64,000 nucleotides of DNA from Sphingomonas gei (GTDB lineage: Bacteria; Pseudomonadota; Alphaproteobacteria; Sphingomonadales; Sphingomonadaceae): positions 1-64,000 of the forward strand of contig NZ_SRXT01000006.1 of assembly GCF_004792685.1 (NCBI RefSeq), written 5' to 3'. A model generated the notes under the pieces. The model did no database searches. It saw only the letters and a program-made list of their open reading frames with translations, and was not told the DNA's origin. Positions 51,912 to 58,572 of this stretch are shown piece after piece (within the stretch, counting starts at the first letter, position 1; each line of letters begins with the position of its first letter). The position numbers were made by a program, and so were the translations under genes.

Positions 51912-51941
51912 CGGGGCGGGCCCCATCCGAGACCCGCCCCG
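51912..51941 (-). terminator. Rho-independent terminator after the SWIB gene
   Basis: The 9-bp stem CGGGGCGGG/CCCGCCCCG is followed on the minus strand by TTTCGTTTG. It lies 43 bases downstream of the SWIB-domain gene stop and separates it from the HTH-like gene. Confidence 0.86.
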
Positions 51942-51983
51942 CTCCTGTGTCGTACGGTGCGCCAGCGCGTGCCGGCGGCAACC

Positions 51984-52253
51984 TTACTTGACGTGCTTGG
52001 AGATGTGCTTGTTCATCTCGAACATCGTCACCTTCTTGGCGTCGAAGATCTTCTCGAGCTTGTCGTCCGCCAGAATTTCCCGCTTGTTTTCAGGGTTCTG
52101 GAGGTTGTTCTTCTTGATGTAGACCCACATCTTGCTGACGATCTCGCTGCGGGGCAGATCGGCGGTGCCGACGATCGCGGCCAGCTCCGGCGAGGGCGTT
52201 ACCGGCTTGGCGATACCACCACGTGCTCCGCCAGCTGCTTTAGTTTCGGCCAT
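51984..52253 (-). CDS. SWIB/MDM2 domain protein
   Basis: This 89-residue protein consists of an Ala/Gly-rich start followed by one SWIB domain: SPELAAIVGTADLPRSEIVSK, MWVYIKKNNLQNPENKREI, then DDKLEKIFDAKKVTMFEMNK. SWIB domains are usual in eukaryotic chromatin remodellers; in bacteria stand-alone copies occur in chlamydiae and many alphaproteobacteria with unproven roles, perhaps in nucleoid structure. GAGAGAATG precedes the start. It has its own terminator. Confidence 0.93.
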   Translation of the reverse strand: MAETKAAGGARGGIAKPVTPSPELAAIVGTADLPRSEIVSKMWVYIKKNNLQNPENKREILADDKLEKIFDAKKVTMFEMNKHISKHVK

Positions 52254-52285
52254 TCTCTCTTCTCCTGTTCGAACCCGTTTCCGGG

Positions 52286-52498
52286 CTATTCCTTCGTCAG
52301 CGCCGCGGGCTTGTGCGAAGCCTTCCCGCCGTTGTCGCTCTCGACGATGTACTGGGGTTCGTGCTCGGATGCACGGACCTGATGCCCTTTGATATGGGTA
52401 TCGTGCGTCTGTCTAGAGAGCAGTTTGCCATGGGCGGTGCCGCCGTGCGATTTCCAGCTGACCCGATCGCCCTTCGCAAGATGCTCCGCCATCGTCAT
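52286..52498 (-). CDS. DUF2945 (HVA1 type) small protein
   Basis: This 70-residue protein has the DUF2945 pattern: LAKGDRVSWKSHGGTAHGKL, then a hydrophilic QTHDTHIKGHQVRASEHEPQ, YIVESDNGGKASHKPAALTK. The family is a small beta-barrel of unknown function often found beside stress genes. Two starts are possible, 52498 (MTM) or two codons downstream. It lies upstream of and in the same direction as the SWIB gene, 32 bases apart. Confidence 0.88.
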   Translation of the reverse strand: MTMAEHLAKGDRVSWKSHGGTAHGKLLSRQTHDTHIKGHQVRASEHEPQYIVESDNGGKASHKPAALTKE

Positions 52499-52664
52499 TT
52501 CTCCGTGACCCTACAGGGATTAAGCGCCGGGACACGGGGCAAGTTGCGCGCGCGCAACGCTTCGTCGCGTTCGTGGTCCGGCTCGGCGGAAACGTTGCGC
52601 CGCCGGACCGATGGAAGCCGGGCGAGGCCCATGCTATCAGCCGCGCGTGATGCGGGAGGACGGG

Positions 52665-52901
52665 ATGCGATTGCTGGTTTTGGGCGCGATGCTGGCGCTG
52701 GGCGGCTGCGGCGGTGGCGGGACTACCGGCACCAATTATTCGGATGCGCCGCCGATGGCGGAGATCGTCGGTACGCCGACGCCCAAGCCGAGCGAGACGC
52801 CCACGCCGGAGGCTGAGGCGGTGGACAACGCTATAGTGGAAAGTGCGGCCGTGGACGAGAACGCCGCTGCAGCCGCGGAGCCGGCGAACGCCGCCGAATA
52901 G
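52665..52901 (+). CDS. Small putative lipoprotein
   Basis: This 78-residue product has a lipoprotein signal (MRLLVLGAMLALGGC with lipobox LGGC and Cys15), a Gly stretch, and a disordered mature part rich in Pro, Thr, Glu and Ala (TPTPKPSETPTPEAEA). A GGAGG ribosome site precedes the ATG at 52665 by five bases; an upstream in-frame ATG at 52650 is less likely because it would add charged residues before the signal. No family is recognised. Confidence 0.68.
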   Translation: MRLLVLGAMLALGGCGGGGTTGTNYSDAPPMAEIVGTPTPKPSETPTPEAEAVDNAIVESAAVDENAAAAAEPANAAE

Positions 52902-53016
52902 GCGCTGCCCTCGCGTACGAACATCGGTCTCCAACCCTCTCCCCTTGCAGGGGCGATATTTCGCCAGGAAATGCGTACGGTGGACAATCCGGTCTCCACG
53001 CGGCATTATCCCGCCC

Positions 53017-53058
53017 GTGACCGACGCGCTGCACCTTCTGCGACTTATCCGCCCTTAG
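53017..53058 (+). promoter_or_regulatory. leuL: leuA leader peptide
   Basis: A GTG-initiated 13-residue frame, VTDALHLLRLIRP, ends with TAG at 53058. It holds four leucine codons in six positions plus an isoleucine just before its stop, the mark of a branched-chain amino acid attenuator. leuA starts 121 bases downstream. The stop sits inside the first of two complementary segments. Confidence 0.82.
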
Positions 53059-53095
53059 GGGCCGGACCGCCGCACGCGCGCACGTCTCTAAGGGC
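53051..53095 (+). promoter_or_regulatory. Putative attenuator pairing of leuA leader
   Basis: GCCCTTAG (53051-53058) is complementary to CTAAGGGC (53088-53095). A second pairing can form between CCTTAGGGGCCG and CGGCCTAAGG (53099-53108), which competes with the first. A ribosome stalled on the leucine codons would favour one over the other. No classic T-run follows, so control could act on translation instead. Confidence 0.5.
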
Positions 53096-53178
53096 ATCGG
53101 CCTAAGGCCAAACCAGACCTTCCAGCATGACCTGGCGCGCGCTACGGCGCGGCCGCGACCCTCGAGAGGCGAAGTCCC

Positions 53179-54840
53179 ATGTTGCGCGACCCTAGCGTAA
53201 AATACCGTCCGTTCCCGCAAGTGAACCTGCCCGACCGGCAATGGCCGAGCCGGACGATCACCCAGCCGCCGCGCTGGCTCTCCACCGACATGCGCGACGG
53301 CAACCAGGCGCTGATCGATCCGATGGACGGCGAGAAGAAGCAGCGCTTCTTCGACTTGCTGGTCAAGGTCGGCGTCAAGGAGATCGAAGTCGGCTTCCCC
53401 AGCGCCGGCGCGACCGAGTTCGACTTCATCTCCGGGCTGGTGCGCGAGGATCGCATCCCCGACGACGTGATCGTCCAGGTGCTCACCCAGTCGCGGCAGG
53501 ATCTGATCGAGACGAGTTTCCAGAGCCTGAAGGGCGCGAAGCGGGCGATCGTCCATCTCTATAATGCGGTGTCGCCGGCGTGGCGTCGGATCGTGTTCGG
53601 GATGAGCCGCGACGAGATCCGCGACATCGCCATCGCCGGCGCCAAGGTGCTGCGCGACGAGGCGGCAAAGCAGCCCGACACCGACTGGCACTTCGAATAT
53701 AGCCCCGAGACCTTCTCGACCGCCGAGCTCGATTTCTCGGTCGAGGTCTGCGAGGCGGTGATGGAGATCCTCCGCCCCACGCCGGAGAAGCCGCTGATCC
53801 TCAATCTGCCGGCGACGGTCGAGGCGGCGACGCCGAACATCTATGCCGACCAGATCGAATGGTTCGGACGCAATATCCGCAACCGCGAGTCGATCGTGAT
53901 CAGCCTGCACACGCATAACGATCGCGGCACCGGCGTGGCGGCGTCGGAGCTCGGGCTGCTCGCCGGCGCGGACCGCGTCGAGGGCTGCCTGTTCGGCAAT
54001 GGCGAGCGGACCGGCAATGTCGATCTGGTGACGCTGGCGCTCAATTTGTACACGCAGGGAGTCGATCCTGGGCTCGATTTCTCGAACATCGACGAAGTCA
54101 TCCAGACAGTCGAATATTGCAACCGCCTGCCGGTGCATCCGCGGCATCCTTATGCCGGCGAACTGGTGTTCACTGCGTTTTCGGGGAGCCACCAGGACGC
54201 GATCAAGAAAGGCTTCGCGGCGCAGGAAGCGCGCAACGATCAGTTCTGGGACGTGCCGTATCTGCCGATCGACCCCAAGGATCTCGGCCGCGATTACGAA
54301 GCGGTGATCCGGGTGAACTCGCAATCGGGCAAGGGCGGGGTCGCCTGGGTGCTCGAGCAGGATCGCGGGCTCAAGCTGCCCAAGCGGATGCAAGCGGACT
54401 TTTCGCGGCACGTACAGGCGCTGGCCGACGAGACCAGCCGTGAGCTCAACGCCGCGGATATCCGGGCGAAATTCGAGGCGGTGTATCTGCCCGGCGAGGG
54501 CGACCGGATCGCCTTGGTCGATTACGAAGAGACCGGCGCGGCGGGGCAAAGGGTGTTCGTCGGGCGGATCGCAGTGGACGGAGTCGAGCAAAGCATCTCG
54601 GGGCGCGGCAATGGCTTGATCTCGGGGGTTATCGACGCGCTTGCGGGGACGACGGGGCCGTCGCTCGACGTGGTCGATTATAGCGAGCACGCGATCGGGC
54701 ACGGCGCCGATGCGCAGGCGGCGGCCTATGTCGAATGCCGGACCGCGGATGGCCGGACGGTGTTCGGCGTGGGGATCGATGCGGACATCGCCACGGCTTC
54801 GGTGCGCGCGGTGCTGAGCGCGGCGAACAGGGTGGGTTGA
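53179..54840 (+). CDS. leuA: 2-isopropylmalate synthase
   Basis: This 553-residue enzyme makes 2-isopropylmalate from acetyl-CoA and 2-ketoisovalerate. It belongs to the long LeuA class: N-terminal [31 protein letters not shown] (metal-binding Asp), [26 protein letters not shown] with metal histidines, [17 protein letters not shown], and a C-terminal LeuA allosteric domain (from about 430) for leucine feedback. The ATG at 53179 follows AGAGGCGAAG. The leader peptide upstream fits the pathway. Confidence 0.96.
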   Translation: MLRDPSVKYRPFPQVNLPDRQWPSRTITQPPRWLSTDMRDGNQALIDPMDGEKKQRFFDLLVKVGVKEIEVGFPSAGATEFDFISGLVREDRIPDDVIVQVLTQSRQDLIETSFQSLKGAKRAIVHLYNAVSPAWRRIVFGMSRDEIRDIAIAGAKVLRDEAAKQPDTDWHFEYSPETFSTAELDFSVEVCEAVMEILRPTPEKPLILNLPATVEAATPNIYADQIEWFGRNIRNRESIVISLHTHNDRGTGVAASELGLLAGADRVEGCLFGNGERTGNVDLVTLALNLYTQGVDPGLDFSNIDEVIQTVEYCNRLPVHPRHPYAGELVFTAFSGSHQDAIKKGFAAQEARNDQFWDVPYLPIDPKDLGRDYEAVIRVNSQSGKGGVAWVLEQDRGLKLPKRMQADFSRHVQALADETSRELNAADIRAKFEAVYLPGEGDRIALVDYEETGAAGQRVFVGRIAVDGVEQSISGRGNGLISGVIDALAGTTGPSLDVVDYSEHAIGHGADAQAAAYVECRTADGRTVFGVGIDADIATASVRAVLSAANRVG

Positions 54841-55012
54841 GAGGCCGGGGCTTGGTGAGGGGTAGTGCGGAGCGAAGCTCCGCGCGGCTGCTGCGCAGCC
54901 GCACCCCCTCACCCAGCTCCGACTAAGGCTTTGCTTCGCAAAACTTAAGTCTGCGCAACCCTCTCCCCCTTGCAGGGGGCGAGGGAGGCACGGCTGAATG
55001 TCTAGGTTGCGC

Positions 55013-55399
55013 TCAGTTGTAGTTCAGGCCGTAATAGCCATAGACGCGCTCGCCATAGGCTTCGTCATAAGCAGGCTGCGCGTCGGCGGCGTAGCGCGGC
55101 GCGCCTTCCAGCGTTTCCTTGTCGATATCGACGACATAGCCGCCCCGCTCGGTGTCGTAGGTCAGCATGTCCCAGGGCAGCGGATAATAGTCGCTGCCGA
55201 TCCCGAAGATACCGCCGAACTGGAGCACGGCATATTCGGCCTGGCCGGAGACCTTGTCGACCATGAAATTGTAGATCGATCCGAGCTTCTCGCCGTCGTC
55301 GTTGTAGACGGCGGTGCCTTCGACCTTGTTGGAGGCGATCAGCGTCGCGGTCTCGTCGGTCGCGATTTCGGCGTCGTTGGCGATTTCCGTATCGGTCAT
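55013..55399 (-). CDS. PRC-barrel domain protein
   Basis: This 128-residue acidic protein has one PRC-barrel (about residues 15-90): LIASNKVEGTAVYNDDGEKL, GSIYNFMVDKVSGQAEYAVL, PLPWDMLTYDTERGGYVVDI. The C-terminal tail is Tyr-rich (YDEAYGERVYGYYGLNYN). Such proteins are small, often stress-linked scaffolds in alphaproteobacteria. It stands alone; repeats fill the gap to leuA and I see no partner. Confidence 0.9.
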   Translation of the reverse strand: MTDTEIANDAEIATDETATLIASNKVEGTAVYNDDGEKLGSIYNFMVDKVSGQAEYAVLQFGGIFGIGSDYYPLPWDMLTYDTERGGYVVDIDKETLEGAPRYAADAQPAYDEAYGERVYGYYGLNYN

Positions 55400-55476
55400 A
55401 GCGCGTCTCCTGGACTCAGCCCCCGCCGGCCCAGCCAGGATGCGCCGGACCGGTGACGCGACGATGACAGCCGGGT

Positions 55477-56604
55477 TCAGCGGCTGGGATCGATCAGATA
55501 TTTCGCACCGGTCGCCTTCTTTGCATACGCTGCGACCACCGCCGGATCGAGGACGTCGGCCAGCGAGATCGTCGCGGTGTAGTGGCTGGCGAACGTGGTG
55601 GTCAGCTCGGCGGCGACGCGGGCGCGCAGCCGCATATTGCCCTCCATGCCGAGCTTGATCAGGAACGGCGTCAGCAGGAAGCCGCTGACGCCCCAGGCGA
55701 AGCCATAGCCGCGGTCGAGCTCGGTCGGGCCGGTGTCGAGCATGCCGTAGATATAGACTTGCTTGAAGGTCGACGAGCCGTAGCGGCTATACTCGGTCGC
55801 GTTGCGGCTGGCCGCGGCTTCCATCGCGTGGAGGATCGCGTTGGCGAGCTTGCCGCCGCCGATCGCGTCGAAGGCGAGGGTGGCGCCGGTTTCGGCGATC
55901 GCGTCGGTGAGCTTTTCGCGGAAATCCCCGGCGCTGCTGTCGACGATGTATTTCGCGCCGATCTCCCGGAGGATCGCGGCCTGCGCCTCGCTGCGGACGA
56001 TGTTGACCAAGGGCACGCCGTCGGCGAGGCAGATACGGTTGAGCATCTGGCCGAGGTTCGATGCGGCGGCGGTATGGACCAGAGCCTTGTGCCCTTCGGC
56101 TCGCAGCGTTTCGACAAAGGCGAGCGCGGTGAGCGGATTGACGAACATCGAGGCGCCGTCGGCGGCGCTGGCGCCCTCGGGGAGCGGGATGCAGTCGCGC
56201 GCGGCGATTTTCCGGTACTGTGCGTACATCGCGCCGCCGATCATCCCGACCTTCCTGCCGAGCAGCGCGGCCACATTGTCTCCGGCCTGGACGACGGTGC
56301 CGGCGGCTTCGTTGCCGACCGGCAGCGACTGGTCGAGGCGCGCCTTCATCGCCGCCATCCGCGCCTGCGGGATCGCGGCGGTGAGGGTGGGGCGGTCGGC
56401 GGTGCCGCCGGGCTGGAGCGTCGCCACGTCGGCGGGGCCGAGCAGCAGGCCGAGGTCGGACGGGTTGATCGGCGAGGCTTCGACGCGGACCACGACTTCG
56501 TCGGGGCCGGGCGGGGTCAGCGTGACGGGCTCGAGGGTCAGCGTGAGCCGGGCGTCGCCCGATATCGTGGAGCGCAGTTCGAGGCCGGTCAGCGGATCGG
56601 GCAT
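55477..56604 (-). CDS. MDR-type zinc-free alcohol/quinone oxidoreductase
   Basis: This 375-residue medium-chain dehydrogenase has a GroES-like N-terminal domain (VRVEASPINPSDLGLLL, GNEAAGTVVQAGDNVAALLG), and a Rossmann domain with HTAAASNLGQMLNRI and LAFDAIGGGKLAN. The zinc-binding cysteines of alcohol dehydrogenases are absent, so it belongs with quinone oxidoreductase-like members using NADPH. The substrate is unknown. It lies after folB on the same strand, only 12 bases away, and is probably in the fol operon. Confidence 0.88.
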   Translation of the reverse strand: MPDPLTGLELRSTISGDARLTLTLEPVTLTPPGPDEVVVRVEASPINPSDLGLLLGPADVATLQPGGTADRPTLTAAIPQARMAAMKARLDQSLPVGNEAAGTVVQAGDNVAALLGRKVGMIGGAMYAQYRKIAARDCIPLPEGASAADGASMFVNPLTALAFVETLRAEGHKALVHTAAASNLGQMLNRICLADGVPLVNIVRSEAQAAILREIGAKYIVDSSAGDFREKLTDAIAETGATLAFDAIGGGKLANAILHAMEAAASRNATEYSRYGSSTFKQVYIYGMLDTGPTELDRGYGFAWGVSGFLLTPFLIKLGMEGNMRLRARVAAELTTTFASHYTATISLADVLDPAVVAAYAKKATGAKYLIDPSR

Positions 56605-56616
56605 GATGTTCTCCTG

Positions 56617-56967
56617 TCAGTCGCGGCGGCGGGTGATCTCGCAGCCGATGCGGGCGTCGGGATAGACGTCGAGCTTGGTCGAGCGCACGCGGACTTCGCG
56701 GACGCGCGGGTCGCGCAATGCGAGCGCGGCCACTTGATCGCATAGCACTTCCTGCAGCGCGAAATGGCGCGCGGTGGCGAGCGCATGGATTTCGCGGCGG
56801 AGGAAGTCGTAATCGACGACGGCGTCGATCCGGTCCGCGGGCGGCGCGGGGTAGCGGCAGGTCATCGCGACGCTGAGCACCACGCGTTGCGGTGCCTGTT
56901 CGTGCGGATGGATGCCGAGCCCCATGACGATTTCGAGCTCGTCGAGCAGGATAGTATAGTCAGGCAT
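56617..56967 (-). CDS. folB: Dihydroneopterin aldolase
   Basis: This 116-residue enzyme cleaves dihydroneopterin to hydroxymethyl-dihydropterin. It shows the FolB pattern: ILLDELEIVMGLGIHPHEQA, VVDYDFLRREIHAL and VRVRSTKLDVYPDARIG, where the Glu/His/Lys of the active site sit in GIHPHE and STKLD. It is short but complete. The start overlaps the preceding SDR gene by 8 bases. It is the last clear folate gene of the unit. Confidence 0.92.
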   Translation of the reverse strand: MPDYTILLDELEIVMGLGIHPHEQAPQRVVLSVAMTCRYPAPPADRIDAVVDYDFLRREIHALATARHFALQEVLCDQVAALALRDPRVREVRVRSTKLDVYPDARIGCEITRRRD

Positions 56968-57724
56968 CGGGGCGCGTCCGTCCTTCGAACATCACGTCGC
57001 CGTCGCGCGGCAGGAAGCGCTGGCCGCAATCGACGAAGATGTTCTGCCCGGTGATGCTGCGGGTGAGCAGCAGATGCTCGACCGTCGCGGCCACGTCGTC
57101 GAGCGCGACGGGCTGCTGGAGGAGGTTCTGGCGGGCATGTTCGGAGAATTCGTCCGCGGTCTGGTCGAGGCTGGGCAGCGTGAGCCCCGGGGAGACCGCG
57201 TTGACGCGGATGCGCGGGGCGAGCGCGCGCGCCAGCATCTCGGTCGCGGCGGCGAGCGCGGCCTTGCTGCAGGTGTAGGTGAAGAAGTCGGGGTTGAGGT
57301 TGGCGACCTTCTGGTCGAGCAGATTGACCACTGCGCCGGAATCGAGATCGGCCTGCTCGGCCAGGGCAGAGGCCAGCGCGACCGGCGCGCCGAGATTCAC
57401 CCGCATATGCTGGTCGAGCAAGGCGAAATCGGTGATCGGCAGCGCGTCGAAGGCGAATTGCGAGGCGTTGTTGACGAGGCCGTCGATTGGCCCGCCAAGC
57501 CCTTCGCGGGCCGCCGCGATCAGCGCGGGCGCGGTAGCGGGATCGGCGAGTTCGCCGCAGACGATGCAGGCATGGCCGCCTGCAGCCGCGATCGCGCTGC
57601 GCAGTGCCTCGGCGTCTTCGGGCGCATGATGGTGGTGGATCGCCACGCCGTGACCGCGCAACGCGAGCCGGCGCGCGATTCCCGCGCCGATCCGCTTTGC
57701 GCCGCCGGTGACGAGCACGCGCAT
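56960..57724 (-). CDS. folM: SDR oxidoreductase, FolM-like dihydromonapterin/pteridine reductase
   Basis: This 254-residue short-chain dehydrogenase has the FolM-type cofactor loop VTGGAKRIGAGIAR, NNASQF near residue 88, and YTCSKAALAAATEM as the catalytic Tyr-Lys motif; the active-site Ser position is replaced in VVNLLDQ. FolM-like enzymes reduce dihydromonapterin or dihydrofolate with NADPH. It starts one base into the folE stop. Location between folE and folB strongly supports a pteridine role. Confidence 0.86.
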   Translation of the reverse strand: MRVLVTGGAKRIGAGIARRLALRGHGVAIHHHHAPEDAEALRSAIAAAGGHACIVCGELADPATAPALIAAAREGLGGPIDGLVNNASQFAFDALPITDFALLDQHMRVNLGAPVALASALAEQADLDSGAVVNLLDQKVANLNPDFFTYTCSKAALAAATEMLARALAPRIRVNAVSPGLTLPSLDQTADEFSEHARQNLLQQPVALDDVAATVEHLLLTRSITGQNIFVDCGQRFLPRDGDVMFEGRTRPDA

Positions 57725-58344
57725 CAATAGCCCATCAGCTTGAGCACTTCCTGGCGGCTGCGCTCGTCGTCGCGGAAGACCCCCATCATCCGGCTGGTGA
57801 CCATGCCGACGCCGGGGGTGCGCACGCCGCGCGCGGTCATGCAGGCGTGGCTCGCCTCGATCACCACGGCGACGCCGATCGGCTTAAGGCCGTTCCAGAT
57901 GCAGTCGGCGACTTCGGCGGTGAGGCGTTCCTGGACCTGAAGCCGGCGGGCAAAGGCATTGAGCACGCGCGCGAGCTTCGAGATGCCGACGACATGATCC
58001 TTGGGCAGATAGGCGATCGACGCCTTGCCGATGATCGGCGCCATGTGATGCTCGCAATGCGACTGGAACGGGATGTCCTTGAGCAGGACGATCTCGTCAT
58101 AGCCGCCGACTTCCTCGAACACGCGGGCGAGATGGTATGCGGGGTCTTCGCCATAGCCCTGGCAATATTCCTTCCAGGCGCGCGCGACGCGCTGCGGCGT
58201 GTCGATCAGGCCCTCGCGCGCGGGATCGTCGCCGGCCCAGCGGATCAAGGTGCGGATCGCCTCGGCGACGTCCTCGGGCACGGCGATCTTGGGGGGCGGC
58301 GCGATCAGATCGCCATCCTCCGCAGGATCATGCACTTCCGCCAT
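57724..58344 (-). CDS. folE: GTP cyclohydrolase I
   Basis: This 206-residue enzyme opens GTP to dihydroneopterin triphosphate, the first step of folate synthesis. Zinc and active-site motifs are FQSHCEHHMAPIIGKASIAY (Cys, His), VGISKLARVLNAFARRLQVQ, and HACMTARGVRTPG (second Cys and substrate base). An N-terminal extension PPPKIAVPEDVAEAIRTLI precedes the core. It leads folE-folM-folB. The 228-base gap to the TonB receptor must hold both promoters. Confidence 0.97.
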   Translation of the reverse strand: MAEVHDPAEDGDLIAPPPKIAVPEDVAEAIRTLIRWAGDDPAREGLIDTPQRVARAWKEYCQGYGEDPAYHLARVFEEVGGYDEIVLLKDIPFQSHCEHHMAPIIGKASIAYLPKDHVVGISKLARVLNAFARRLQVQERLTAEVADCIWNGLKPIGVAVVIEASHACMTARGVRTPGVGMVTSRMMGVFRDDERSRQEVLKLMGY

Positions 58345-58572
58345 CCGCCCGTCCTTCCTCGCCTGGATTCACGTTTACGCTACGGCATGCGGGTTTTGCC
58401 CGCGATACCTGTTGCCCTAGCGTACCGCCCTCGGGAAAAACGGCGGGAAACCGCGGAGTTCCGCCCCGCATCCCGTTGACGGCTTCGAAAATGCAGCGTT
58501 AGTTGCACGCGTAATAAAAGCAACGCCGACACCGGATATCCGGGCGGCGAACAGGAGAGGGGCACTCATCCT

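Noticed and set aside
58345..58572. Riboswitch or Fur-type operator upstream of folE and the TonB receptor
   Set aside because: I found only a short GTTGC/GCAAC pair and no known aptamer or iron-box pattern.
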